Under the pieces are notes generated by a model, which did no database searches, had not been told where the DNA came from, and saw nothing but the letters and a program-made list of their open reading frames with translations. This document shows, one piece after another, positions 23,420-35,884 of a stretch of 64,000 nucleotides of DNA. Source of the stretch: Rutidosis leptorrhynchoides (Eukaryota > Streptophyta > Magnoliopsida > Asterales > Asteraceae); contig NC_092341.1 in NCBI RefSeq assembly GCF_046630445.1, positions 5,644,001 to 5,708,000 of the forward strand, in the 5' to 3' direction. Made by a program: the position numbers and the translations under genes. The stretch's first letter is position 1. Each line of letters opens with the position of its first letter.

Positions 23420-26256
23420 TCAAAAGAATTTCCCGATGTATTTCCGAAAGAATTACCGGGATTACCCCCACATCGATCCGTTGAATTTCAAATAGATCTT
23501 GTACCAGGAGCTGCACCAATAGCTCGTGCTCCTTACAGACTCGCACCCAGTGAGATGAAAGAACTACAAAGACAATTACAAGAACTTTTAGAGCGTGGTT
23601 TCATTTGACCAAGCACATCACCGTGGGGAGCTCCTGTTTTGTTTGTCAAGAAGAAAGATGGTACATTCAGGTTGTGTATCGACTACCGAGAGTTGAACAA
23701 ACTTACCATCAAGAACCGCTACCCATTACCGAGAATCGACGACTTATTTGATCAACTACAAGGCTCGTCTGTTTATTCAAAGATTGACTTACGTTCCGGG
23801 TATCATCAAATGCGGGTGAAAGAAGATGATATTCCAAAGACTACTTTCAGAACACGTTACGGTCATTACGAGTTTATGGTCATGCCGTTTGGTTTAACTA
23901 ATACACCAGCTGTGTTCATGGACCTTATGAACCGAGTGTGTGGACCATACCTTGACAAGTTTGTCATTGTTTTCATTGATGACACACTTATTTACTCAAA
24001 GAATGACCAAGAACACGGTGAACATTTGAGAAAGGTGTTAGAAGTATTGAGGAAGGAAGAATTGTACGCTAAATTTTCAAAGTGTGCATTTTGGTTGGAA
24101 GAAGTTCAATTCCTCGGTCACATAGTGAACAAAGAAGGTATTAAGGTGGATCCGACAAAGATATAAACTGTTGAAAAGTGGGAAACCCCGAAAACTCCGA
24201 AACACATACGCCAGTTTTTAGGACTAGCTGGTTACTACAGAAGGTTCATCCAAGACTTTTCCAGAATAGCAAAACCCTTGACTGCATTAACTTATAAAGG
24301 GAAGAAATTTGAATGGAAGGATGAACAAGAGAAAGCGTTTCAGTTATTGAAGAAAAAGCTAACTACGGCACCTATATTGTCATTGCCTGAAGGGAATGAT
24401 GATTTTGTGATTTATTGTGATGCATCAAAGCAAGGTCTCGGTTGTGTATTAATACAACGAACGAAGGTGATTGCTTATGCGTCTAGACAATTGAAGATTC
24501 ACGAACAAAATTATACGACGCATGATTTGGAATTAGGCGCAATTGTTTTTGCATTAAAGACTTGGAGGCACTACTTATATGGGGTCAAAAGTATTATATA
24601 TACCGACCACAAAAGTCTTCAACACATATTTGATCAGAAACAACTGAATATGAGGCAGCGAAGGTGGATTGAATTGTTGAATGATTACGACTTTGAGATT
24701 CGTTACCACCCGGGGAAGGTAAATGTGGTAGCCGATGCCTTGAGCAGGAAGGACAGAGAACCCATTCAAGTAAAATCTATGAATATAATGATTCACAATA
24801 ACCTTACTACTCAAATAAAGTAGGCACAACAAGGAGTTTTAAAAGAGGGAAATTTAAAGGATGAAATACCCAAAGGATCGGAGAAGCATCTTAATATTCG
24901 AGAAGACGGAACCCGGTATAGGGCTGAAAGGATTTGGGTACCAAAATTTGGAGATATAAGAGAAATGGTACTTAGAGAAGCTCATAAAACCAGATACTCA
25001 ATACATCCTGGAACGGGGAAGATGTACAAGGATCTCAAGAAACATTTTTGGTGGCCGGGTATGAAAGCCGATGTTGCTAAATACGTAGGAGAATGTTTGA
25101 CGTGTTCTAAGGTCAAAGCTGAGCATCAGAAACCATCAGGTCTACTTCAACAATCCAAAATCCCGGAATGGAAATGGGAAAACATTACCTTGGATTTCAT
25201 CACCAAATTGCCAAGGACTGCAAGTGGTTTTGATACTATTTGGGTAATAGTTGATCGTCTCACCAAATCAGCACACTTCCTGCCAATAAGATAAGATGAC
25301 AAGATGGAGAAGTTAGCACGACTGTATTTGAAGGAAGTCGTCTCCGGACATGGAATACCAATCTCTATTATCTCTAATAGGGATGGCAGATTTATTTCAA
25401 GATTCTGGCAGACATTACAGCAAGCATTAGGAACTCGTCTAGACATGAGTACTGCCTATCATCCACAAACTGATGGGCAGAGTGAAAGGACGATACAAAC
25501 GCTTGAAGACATGCTACGAGAATGTGTTATTGATTTCGGAAACAGTTGGGATCGACATCTACCGTTAGCAGAATTTTCCTACAACAACAGCTACCATTCA
25601 AGCATTGAGATGGCGCCATTTGAGGCACTTTATGGTAGAAAGTGCAGGTCTCCGATTTGTTGGAGTGAAGTGGGGGATAGACAAATTACAGGTCCGGAGA
25701 TAATACAAGAAACTACCGAGAAGATCATCCAAATTCAACAACGGTTGAAAACCGCCCAGAGTCGACAAAAGAGCTACGCCGACATTAAAAGAAAAGATAT
25801 AGAATTTGAAATTGGAGAGATGCTCATGCTTAAGGTTGCACCTTGGAAAGGCGTTGTTCGATTTGGTAAATGAGGGAAATTAAATCCAAGGTATATAGGA
25901 CCATTCAAGATTATTGATCGTGTCGGACCAGTAGCTTACCGACTTGAATTACCACAACAACTCGTGGCTGTACATAACACTTTCCACGTCTCAAATTTGA
26001 AGAAATATTTTGCTAAAGAAGATCTCACTATTCCGTTGGATGAAATTCAAATCAACGAAAAACTTCAATTCGTCGAAGAACCCGTCAAAATAATGAATCG
26101 TGAGGTTAAAAGACTTAAGCAAAACAAGATACTGATTGTTAAAGTTCGATGGAATGCTCGTAGAGGACCCGAGTTCACTTGGGAATGAGAAGATCAGATG
26201 AAGAAGAAATACCCGCACTTATTTCCAGAAGATACGTCAACACCTCCAACTACTTA
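23420..26256 (+). pseudogene. Chromovirus C pol (RT, RNase H, integrase, C-terminal chromo-like tail)
   Basis: All domains lie in one frame: RT with [29 protein letters not shown] and [11 protein letters not shown]; RNase H with [13 protein letters not shown] and [11 protein letters not shown]; zinc HPGTGKMYKDLKKHFWWPGMK; integrase [38 protein letters not shown]-type WKGVVRFGK and RYIGPFKI; tail [16 protein letters not shown]. The frame is cut by TGA 23606, TAA 24164, TAA 24821, a TAA near 25293, a TGA near 25871 and a TGA near 26186; several are at codons where CGA or CAA would be expected. The product would process and integrate the element's cDNA. Confidence 0.95.
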
Positions 26257-26292
26257 AAATTTCGGGACGAAATTTATTTAACGGGTAGGTAC

Positions 26293-29200
26293 TGTAGTGA
26301 CCCGAAATTTTCCATGTTTATATATATTAAATGAAATTTTTATTTACATGATTAAGTGTTTCCAACATGTTAAGCAATCAAACTTGTTAAGACTTGATTA
26401 ATTGAAATAGGTTTCATATAGACAATTGACCACCCAAGTTGACCGGTGATTCACGAACGTTAAAACTTGTAAAAACTATACGATGACATATATATGGTTA
26501 TATATATAGTTAACATGATTTTATTATAAGTATGTATCTCATTGGGTATTTTAACAATGAGTTATATACATAAAAATGAGACTATTAAATTAAGAAACTC
26601 GAAAACGATATATATAACGATTATCGTTATAACAACGTCTTACTAAATACATATGAATCATATTAAGATATTGATACACTAAGTTTAATCATTATAAATG
26701 ATAAGTAAACATGTCATTAAGTGTATTAACAATGAACTACATATGTAAAAACAAGACTACTAACTTAATGATTTCGAAACGAGACATATATGTAACAATT
26801 ATCGTTGTAACAACATTTAACTGTATATATATCATACTAAGATATATTAATATATCATAATATCATGATAATGTAATAATTTAACATCTTTTTAGATATA
26901 ATAAATAATGGGTTAACAACATTTAACAAGATCGTTAACCTAAAGGTTTCAAAACAACATTTACATGTAACGACTAACGATGACTTAACGACTCAGTTAA
27001 AATGTATATACATGTAGTGTTTTAATATGTATTCATACAATTTTGAAAGACTTCAATACACTTATCAAAATACTTCTACTTAACAAAAATGCTTACAATT
27101 ACATCATCGTTTAGTTTCATCAACAATTCTACTCGTATGCACCCGTATTCGTACTCGTACAATACACAGCTTTTAGATGTATGTACTATTGGTATATACA
27201 CTCCAATGATCAGCTCTTAGCAGCCCATGTGAGTCACCTAACACATGTGGGAACCATCATTTGGCAACTAACATGAAATATCTCATAAAATTACAAAAAT
27301 ATTAGTAATCATTCATTACTTATTTACATGTAAACAAAATTACACATCCTTTATATCTAATCCATATACCAACGACCAAAAACACCTATAAACACTTTCA
27401 TTCTTCAATTTTCTTCATCTAATTGATCTCTCTCAAGTTCTATCTTTAAGTTCTAAGTGTTCTTCATAAATTCTATAAATTCTTTAAGTTCTAGTTTCAT
27501 AAAATCAAGAATACTTCCAAGTTTGCTAGCTTACTTCCAATCTTGTAAAGTGATCATCCAACCTCAAGAAATCTTTCTTATTTACAGTAAGATATCTTTT
27601 TAATACAAGGTAATACTCATATTTAAACTTTGATTCAATTTTTATAACTATAACAATCTTATTTCGAGTGGAAATCTTACTTGAACTTATTTTCGTGTCA
27701 TGATTCTGCTTCAAGAACTTTCAAGCCGTCCAAGGATCCTTTGAAGCTAGATCTATTTTTCTCATTTCCAGTAGGTTTATCCACAAAACTTGAGGTAGTA
27801 ATGATGTTCATAACATCATTCGATTCATATATATAAAACTACCTTATTCGAAGGTTTAAACTTGAAATCACTAGAACATAGTTTAGTTAATTATAAACTT
27901 GTTCGCAAACAAAAGTTAATCCTTCTAACTTGACTTTTAAAATCAACTAAACACATGTTCTATATCTATATGATATTCTAACTTAATGATTTAAAACCTG
28001 GAAACACGAAAAATACCGTAAAACCGGATATACGCCGTCGTAGTAACACCGCGGGCTGTTTTGGGTTTGATAATTAAAAACTATGATAAACTTTGATTTA
28101 AAAGTTATTCTTCTGGTAAAATGATTTTTCTTATGAACATGAAACTATATCCAAAAATCATGGTTAAACTCAAAGTGGAAGTATGTTTTTCAAAATGGTC
28201 ATCAAGACGTCGTTCTTTCGACTGAAATGGCTACCTCTTACAAAAATGACTTGTAACTTATATTTCTGAATATAAACCTATACTTTTTCTGTTTAGATTC
28301 ATAAAATAGAGTTCAATATGAAACCATAGCAACTTGATTCACTCAAAACGGATTTAAAACGAAGAAGTTATGGGTAAAACAAGATTGGATAATTTTTCTT
28401 GTTGTAGCTACGTGAAAATTGGTAACAAATCTATATTAATCACATCCTAGCTAAATTATATTGTATTATACATGTATTCTAATATATTATGTAATCTTGG
28501 GATACCATAGACACGTATGCAAATGTTTTGACATATCATATCGACCCATCTATATATATTATTTGGAACAACCATAGACACTCTATATGCAGTAATGTTG
28601 GAGTTAGCTATACAGGGTTAAGGTTGATTCCAAAAATATATATACTTTGAGTTGTGATCTAGCCTGAGACGTGTAAACACTGGGTTGTGGATTGATTCAG
28701 ATAATATATATCAATTTATTTCTGTACATTTAACTATGGACAACTAGTTGTAGGTTACTAACGAGGACAGCTGACTTAATAAACTTAAAACATCAAAATG
28801 TATTAAAAGTGTTGTAAATATATTTTGAACATACTTTGATATATATGTACATATTTGTTATAGGTTCGTGAATCGACCAGTGGCCAAGTCTTACTTCTCG
28901 ACGAAGTAAAAATCTGTGAAAGTGAGTTATAGTCCCACTTTTAAAAATCTAATATTTTGGGATGAGAATACATACAGTTTTATAAATGTTTTCCGGAATA
29001 GACACAAGTAATTGAAACTACATTATATGGGTGAATGATCGAAGCCGAATATGCCCCTTTTGCTTGGTAACCTAAGAATTAGTAAACCGATCTACTAATT
29101 GACGCGAATCCTAAAGATAGATCTATTGGGCCTAACGAACCCCATCCAAAGTACCAGATGCTTTAGAACTTCGAATTCGTTTTTATCATGTCCGAAGGAT

Positions 29201-29753
29201 TTTCCGGAATGATAGGGGATATTCTTATATGCATCTTGTTAATGTCGGTTACCAGGTGTTCACCATATGAATGAATTTTATCTCTATGTATGGGATGTAT
29301 ATTGAAATATGAAATCTTGTGGTCTATTATTATGATTTGATAATATATAGGTTAAACCTATAACTCACCAACATTTTTGTTGACGTTTTAAGCATGTTTA
29401 TTCTCAGGTGATTATTAAAAGCTTCCGATGTTGCATACTAAAATAAGGACAAGATTTGGAGTCCATGCTTGTATGATATTATGTAAAAACTGCATTCAAG
29501 AAACTTATTTTTGATGTAATATATTCTTATTGTAAACCATTATGTAATGGTCGTGTGTAAATGGTATATTTTAGATTATCATTATTTGATAATCTACGTA
29601 ATGTTTTTTTTAAACCTTTATCGATAAAATAAAGGTTATGGTTGTTTTAAAAATTAATGCAGTCTTTGAAAAACGTCTCATATAGAGGTCAAAACATCGT
29701 GACGAAATCAATTAATATGGAACGTTTATAATCAATATGAACGGGATATTTCA
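26293..29753 (+). repeat. Chromovirus C 3' LTR
   Basis: Starts TGTAGTGACCCGAA right after TAACGGGTAGGTAC and ends GGGATATTTCA. It is complete, yet the next bases (GACAG) are gypsy A integrase and not the expected continuation of Athila gag. Confidence 0.95.
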
Positions 29754-31033
29754 GACAGTACATCCGGGTAGTACTAAGATGTATAGAGATTTGAAAACGT
29801 TGTATTGATGGCCGAAAATGAAGACAGATGTTGCAAGTTTCATTGAAAAATGTCATATATGTGCGCAAGTTAAAGCAGAACATCAGAAACCGTATGGATC
29901 TCTACTACAGTTAGAAATTCCTCAGTGGAAATGGGATCATATAAAGATAGATTTTGTAACCAAGTTACCCCGAACCCAGAGAGGGCATGACATGATCTGG
30001 GTGATAGTGGATCGTTTGATAAAGAGTGCTCACTTCTTAGCTACTCGTGAAACAGCTTCATTGAGTGATTTGGCAGAGTTGTACTTAAAAGAGATAGTTA
30101 GTCGACATGGTGTACCGTTGTCGATAGTTTCCGACAGGGATACTAGGTTCGTATCAAACTTCTGGAACAGTTTACAACAGAATCTGGGTACGCGTGTGAA
30201 TCTAAGTACAGCTTATCATCCACAAACAGACGGTCAGAGTGAACGAACGATTCAGACATTAGAAGATATGTTGAGAACATGTGTCTTAGAATATGGTGGC
30301 TCTTGGGATTCACATCTTCCATTGATAGAGTTTGCTTACAACAATTCATATCATTCGAGTATCGGAATGCTGTCATATGAAATGTTGTATGGTCACAAGT
30401 GCAGAACTCCTATATGTTGGTTAGAAGCAGGTGAGAAACAATTTGCAGGTCCCCAAAATTGTTCAGATAACCGCAGAAAAGGTTGAAATTGCACGAGAGA
30501 AGTTAAAGGCAACAAGAGACTGACAAAAGATGTATGCTGATCCGCGTAGACGTCCGGTGACATTTAATGTAGGTGATCGTGTTTACTTGAAGGTTTCGCC
30601 GTGGAAAGGGGTTATCAGATTTAGCAAACGTGGTAAACTAGCTCCGAGGTTTATTGGACCATTTCCAATCATAGAAATTTTGAATGATCAAACTGTTATT
30701 TTAGATCTTCCTTCAGAATTAGCAGGAATTCACAACACGTTCAATGTGTGTTATTTAATAAAGTGTAAAGTAGACGACGAAAGTCAGATTCTTCCGTTGA
30801 AAGATTTGAAAGTGGATTTAAGTAAGAAGTTAGTAGAAGATCCAATTCGAATAGTGGACAAGAAGGTCACAAAGTTAAGAAAGAAATAGATTCCAATGGT
30901 GTTAGTAGAATGGCAGCACAGTTTAGGTTCTAACATGATGTGGGAAACCGAGGAGTTAATGAGGGCGCGCTATCCCCAGTTATTTGACCTTGACCAGATT
31001 CTGAGGACGAAATCTTCTTAAGGAGGGTAGATT
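29754..31033 (+). pseudogene. Gypsy A integrase and C-terminal tail
   Basis: Begins in the integrase zinc region (VHPGSTKMYRDLK), with TGA replacing a Trp codon near 29806, then [72 protein letters not shown] frameshift lies near 30470 and a TGA near 30522. It continues with RVYLKVSPWKGVIRF (GPY/F-type), then TAG near 30887 and a chromo-like end VLVEWQHSLG-x-N-x-MWETEELMRARYPQLF. The stop codon is followed by AAGGAGGGTAG, the polypurine tract of the 3' LTR. Everything upstream of the integrase is missing. Confidence 0.93.
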
Positions 31034-32776
31034 TGTAACATCCTCAATCGGGCCTAGCTGTAAGATTGCTAAATTGCCCTTAAGTTAGTATTGTGTTATT
31101 ATATGCTTTTATTTTTATTTAATATTTACTATTAAATAATGATGTGGTTAGGACCAGTTTGTGACAAAGGTCACAGAACAGGTTTGTTTATGTAATTTGG
31201 ACTTTGTTTGGATTGCCAAATGATGTGCGAAAGATATCAGATAACTGATAAATACCCGTGTGTTGCACAGTGTGGGAATTTAACCCACTTTAGATGACTA
31301 GTGTTGTGTTCTTCTTCCCATTTCTAGATTTTTCTCAAACACTCTGTACTCTCATCCCTTCCAACTACCAAACCCTAATCTTTGATTCTTGTTTTAGAGC
31401 TCAAATCAGTTACATCTTTGTGTTCTTTGTGATTTACTGATTTTATCAAGGTAAGAATCAAAACATTTCATGCTCTAATCTTTGAGGAAATTGGGTTTTT
31501 GTGTAAAGTTTTAAAAAGTGAGTAGATTGGGTCAAAATGGTTAGATTTGATGTTGTTTGAGTCTAAATTTTGTGGGTTTATGTTTCTACATGTTTAGTGT
31601 ATTCGATTTGGTCAGTTTTGAGGTCATAATCGAGCTCTAGAGCAAGAATTGGTCGATTTTGGGTGAAACCAGTCATTTTTTCTTCAGCTTCGACTCGACC
31701 ATCGACCGAGTGTGTAAGACCCACGGCTGAGTGTGTCTGTGAGAGACCATCGACCGAGTGACTAGACACTCAGGCGAGTGAGTGTAGAAAGTCGGCCGGC
31801 CGACTGTCTCTGACAGTCGACCGAGTGTCTTTGGCAGTGAAATATTTTACCAAGTGTTGTTGCCCGTTTGTATTTTGATGTTCAGGATGTAAATTTTAAA
31901 AGTGCACAAGTGTACAAAAATTTATGTATTGGGTTATTAGGGGTTAACGGACAGAAACTAACTTGTGTATATGTTTTTCTCAGGAGAAAAGGAGAAAGAG
32001 AAGGTTCAGTGATTAGATAGCTGAATACCTTCTCGTTTGCTGGTAATCGGTGAGTGGGACTAACTGGAGAATATAGTATAGAGTAGCATGTTATATTATG
32101 ATTGTCATGCTTGTTAGATATACTTATTGATGACTGCATGTTGGTTAATGCTTGTCTGCTGGAGCCCAGTGCGTCCCTATTATGTGGTGGCCTCGGTAGG
32201 AAAGATCAACCTGCGGGTTGGGTTCCTCATGTGGTGGCTTAGACAATCGTGGTGTATATATATGTGAATGGCGTATCCGTCGCGTGTGGATTATATATAT
32301 ACAACACGGTGGTGGAGGAACTTCTAGTAAGCCCCAGTCCGATCAGCTGGTGGTTAATGGTTTGGCCGAGCCGCCAAAGTCTCTGTAGACGGCACTTGGG
32401 TGATGTTTGTGTGTTAGACTATGTGACATGATTAGTATAACACTTCTGTATGCTATGGCCTGTAGTTAGTCGTACTCACTTAGCTTCGTGCTAATTCCCC
32501 TCCATCTCCTCCCTACAGGTTGATAGCTTTTGTAGATAGTGCTTTTTAGGAGAAGACGGGCATGGTGATGTTATGTTTGACAGGGTTAACTCTGATGTGG
32601 TCTTTTAGGATATGAACCATGTACTTTTGAAAGCAGAATGTAATTACGTCTTTTCCAGTTAAATATGTATTTTGTAATGACACGTGACACTGGTTGTGCT
32701 AACAATAGTTAATGTTTATTTTGTAATTAATATATAAATGCTTCCGCCACATGTAAAAAAAAATAGCGGTGTCACA
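31034..32776 (+). repeat. Gypsy A 3' LTR (1743 bp)
   Basis: TGTAACATCC to GTGTCACA. Contains a cluster of degenerate CGACCGAGTG repeats (31703-31780), a perfect 16-bp palindrome AGTCGGCCGGCCGACT (31790-31805) and a poly-A stretch near the end. Followed by the second GGTTG. Shares layout and scattered identity with solo LTR A'. Confidence 0.93.
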
Positions 32777-32781
32777 GGTTG

Positions 32782-33479
32782 GAGGTGTATGGATCTAGAA
32801 ACAAAGAAGTTTACCACTTCAAGAGATGGGGTATTTGATGAAGTGTCTTCTCAATTTTTCGAATCAAGAAAAAATGGTGAAGAAAGTAGAGACTACAAAT
32901 TTATGTTTCCTAGCTTCAACACTCAGAAGAAAGAGAGAATGATGGTGTTTCTCAAACTCAAGAAGAGGCATCTAGTGAAGAAGTACCAACTCAAGTTAGA
33001 AGGATAACAAGAGAAAAGAGACAACCAAGACATCTAAGTGACTATGAGGTGAACACGATCACAACTTGTTTCTTTTCAGGTGGCTTAACCAAAGAACCAA
33101 CATGTTATGAAGAAGCTAAAGATTCTCCAGATTGGAGAAAATCAATGCAAGAGGAGATTGATGCATTGGAAAAGAATGAAACTTGGGAGGTTGTCAAGAA
33201 ACCGGAAGCATGTAAACCGGTTACTTGCAAATGGGTGTACCGTTTGAAGAAGAACTCGGATGGAACCATTAATAGGTTCAAGGCTCGTTTGGTGGCTCGT
33301 GGCTTTTGTCAAAGATATGGGCTTGATTATGAAGAAACTTTTAGCCCCGTGGCTAAAATGGTGACGGTGAGAACAATAATCTCACTAGCGGCTTACAAAG
33401 GGTGGAAATTGTGGCAACTTGATGTGAAGAATGCTTTTCTATATGGAGAGCTTGATCGTGAGGTGTTCATGGAACAACC
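32782..33479 (+). pseudogene. Copia F, piece 2: linker and first half of RT
   Basis: Resumes after the A insertion with RCMDLETKKFTTSRDGVFDE, shifts frame near 33007, and continues with the copia RT (RVT_2): WRKSMQEEIDALEKNETWE, CKWVYRLKKNSDG, RFKARLVARGF, YEETFSPVAKM, WQLDVKNAFLYGEL and EVFMEQP. It is cut at 33479 by the LTR of copia E; the frame resumes at 57759. Confidence 0.94.
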
Positions 33480-33939
33480 TGTTGGATGTGAAGAATATAA
33501 AAACAAAAGGATTCCGAAGAACAGGGAGGCGCTCCGCGGCCTTGGAAGGCGCGACGCGGCCTAACGCATGAACAGAGCATCAGATTGGGAAACCAACTAT
33601 CTGGAGTTTTGCCTTTGAGGCGCGGCACGGCCCTCTATAGCCGCGGTGTGGCTCGTCTGACGGGGAGTTTCCAAATTGACGTTTTACTTGTTCTCCAAGG
33701 TGTTTCTTTGTTGTTTTTGGCCTATATAAGCATCCTATTGTAACCCTAATCTGTATCTACGAATTATATCAATAAAATCTTCTTAGTTGGTCCGCGGATT
33801 AAAGTAATCGACATTCGATTACATATAACCACGTTAAATCTCGTGTTTTTCATTCTTTTATTATTGTTCTTTCGTTTGTTGATTGTGGAAGGGTAATTCT
33901 CTGGAATTACTCTATTGTTTGGGTCCTATAATCCTTACA
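33480..33939 (+). repeat. Copia E 5' LTR (460 bp)
   Basis: TGTTGGATGTGAAG to ATCCTTACA. Contains CGCGG-rich dyads (about 33525-33560 and 33617-33650) and a TATATAAG box near 33722. Primer site starts at 33941. Confidence 0.94.
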
Positions 33940-33940
33940 A

Positions 33941-33956
33941 TTGGTATCTAGAGCTC
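33941..33956 (+). promoter_or_regulatory. Copia E primer-binding site
   Basis: TTGGTATCTAGAGCTC begins two bases after the LTR end and is close to the plant initiator tRNA-Met site TGGTATCAGAGC. Confidence 0.8.
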
Positions 33957-33975
33957 AAGGTTCGAGTTGGGAACG

Positions 33976-35564
33976 ATGGCAGAAGACGGTAAATTAAAGA
34001 TTGAGCGGTTTGATGGTAAAGACTTCACCTTTTTGAAGATACAAATAGAAGACTACTTGTATCAAAAGAAACTTCACCAACCTTTGTTAGAGACCAAACT
34101 CGAAGGCATGAGCGATGCCGATTGGATGCTCTTGGATCGTCAAGCTTTGGGCACGGTTCGTCTTGCACTCGCCAAGAACGTTGTTGGTAATATTATGAAC
34201 AAAAAGACAACGTTTAATTGTTTGAAGGCGCTCTCTAACATGTATGAGAAACCTACGGCGGCGAATAAGGTTTTTCTCACGCGACAATTGTTCAACACGA
34301 AGATGAAGGAAGGTATGAGTGCAATGGATCATATCAATGAATTCAACAATCTTGTTTCAAGATTAGAGTCGGTTGAAATCAAATTTGATGATGAACTAAA
34401 AGCACTAATCTTGCTTTCATCATTACCGGAAAGTTGGTCGGGTACGGTTACCGCAGTTAGTAGCTCGACCGGTACTACTAAGCTTGCGTATGAAGGAATT
34501 AGTAATTTAATTCTCAGTGAAGACACTCGTAGGAGAAGCTCTGGGGAATTATTATCCGATTCTTTGTTAAGTACCGACAACCGTGGTAGGAAAGTTGATC
34601 ACGGTGTGAAGAAGAGTAAAGGGAAGTTCAAGAAGAGGTATCCATCGAAAGACCGAAGTGATGTTATTTGTTGGGGTTGCAATCAAAAGGGGCATTATCA
34701 AAGATATTGTAAGAATGCTCCGGTTAAAGATGTTAACTTGACCGCAGAAGATACGGAGGATGCATTACTATGTAGTATTGAAAGTTCGGTGGAGTCTTGG
34801 GTCTTGGATTCGGGAGCTTCGTTTCACGCTACACCCACTAAGAGAGTGATGAGGAATTTTCGGATGTATCAAGGTAAAGTTAGATTGGCAAACAACAAAA
34901 GTCTCGAGATTAAAGGTATAGGAGATGTTGTATTGAAGACTACTCTTGGTTCTAATTGGACTTTGAAGAACGTGAGGTTTATTCCTAAGTTAAAGAGGAA
35001 GTTAATCTCGGTTAGTCAATTAGATGAAGAAGGTAATGAGGTTACCTTCAAGAATCGCCAATGGGAGGTGATTAAGGGTAGTAGTGTCGTAGCACGTGGA
35101 CATAAAAGGGGAACTATTTATATGGTTGAGGTGTTTGAAGAAGACACAGTGATTGCTACGGTTGACGTTGGAGCAAGTTCTATTCTAATGTACCGAAGAC
35201 TCGGGCATATGGGTGAGAAGAGTATGAAGGTTCTTAGTTCGAGTGGGAGGATTCTAGATTTGAAAAAGATAGAACTTGGGTTTTGCGAACCATGTACTTA
35301 TGGGAAGCAAAAGAAGGTAACTTTTGTTAGATCGGGGAATTCACCAAAGTTAAAGAAATTGGAGCTAGTTCATACGGATGTTTTTGTGCCAACGAATGTA
35401 GAATCACATGGAGGTTCTCGTTATTATGTCACCTTCATTGTGACTCCACTCAAAAGGTATGGGTTTACTTTCTTAAAGCTAAATCCGAAGTTTTTGGTAC
35501 TTTTGTGAAGTGGAAAGTTATGGTTGAGAATGAGACAAATTTAAAGGTCAAGTACTTAAGGTCG
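33976..35564 (+). pseudogene. Copia E gag, protease, integrase N-part
   Basis: ATG at 33976 (MAEDGKLKIERFDG). Gag UBN2-like region to about residue 200, zinc knuckle CWGCNQKGHYQRYC, protease WVLDSGASFHATP, GAG-pre-integrase RRLGHMGEKSMKVLSS and CEPCTYGKQKKVTF, integrase start LELVHTDVFVP. One base appears lost near 35443, after which WVYFLKAKSEVFGTFVKW continues in another frame. The integrase stops at LKVKYLRS, where A' inserted (GGTCG). Confidence 0.95.
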
Positions 35565-35884
35565 TGTAACAGATTGAAACCGGTGTTAGAAGTAAGATTA
35601 CTTAATTGCCCTTAGGTTTATAAATATGCTTTTATTTTAATAATATGTTTATTGTTAATTGAATATGTGGTTAAGACCATTTTGTGACAAGGGTCACAGA
35701 TGTGGTTAGTTTGTTGAATTTGGACTTCGATAGAGTTGCCAAATTAAGTACGAAAGATATTAGATAACTGATAAATACCCGTGTATTGTGGGGTATGGGT
35801 TTTAATAACCCATTTAGAGTGCAATTTGTTTCTTTCTTCCCATTTCTAGATATTTCTTATATTAGAACGTACCTAAACTCTACA
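35565..35884 (+). repeat. Solo LTR A', left piece
   Basis: First 320 bp, aligned loosely with 31034-31370 of A. Ends with CTACA, the duplicated target of D. Confidence 0.85.

Larger units (their letters stand above)
16258..29753 (+). mobile_element. Chromovirus C (gypsy) carrying extra ORFs before gag
   Basis: Two LTRs of about 3.45 kb (16258-19699 and 26293-29753), a tRNA-Met-type primer site, an acidic ORF, an F-box ORF, gag-protease and pol. The long LTRs, primer type and a C-terminal segment with [16 protein letters not shown] suggest a Tekay/Del-like chromovirus; lineage is inferred. The left flank is ATATA in Athila B gag, but the right flank is GACAG in gypsy A integrase, so the flanks do not match and B does not continue on the right. 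Multiple stops make it non-autonomous. Confidence 0.92.
4236..32776 (+). mobile_element. Gypsy element A (chromovirus type), with B and C nested inside
   Basis: Bounded by TGTAACATCC at 4236 and TCACA at 32776, with TSD GGTTG. What remains of A is 100 bp of 5' LTR (4236-4335), the second half of pol (29754-31033) and the complete 3' LTR (31034-32776). The rest of the 5' LTR, the leader, gag, protease, reverse transcriptase and RNase H of A are absent. Athila B and chromovirus C occupy the gap. The missing part is best explained by recombination involving C. Confidence 0.88.

Noticed and set aside
29754-32776. Integrase at 29754 as the end of element C
   Set aside because: C already has its own complete integrase and 3' LTR; the protein differs and its LTR matches 4236-4335.
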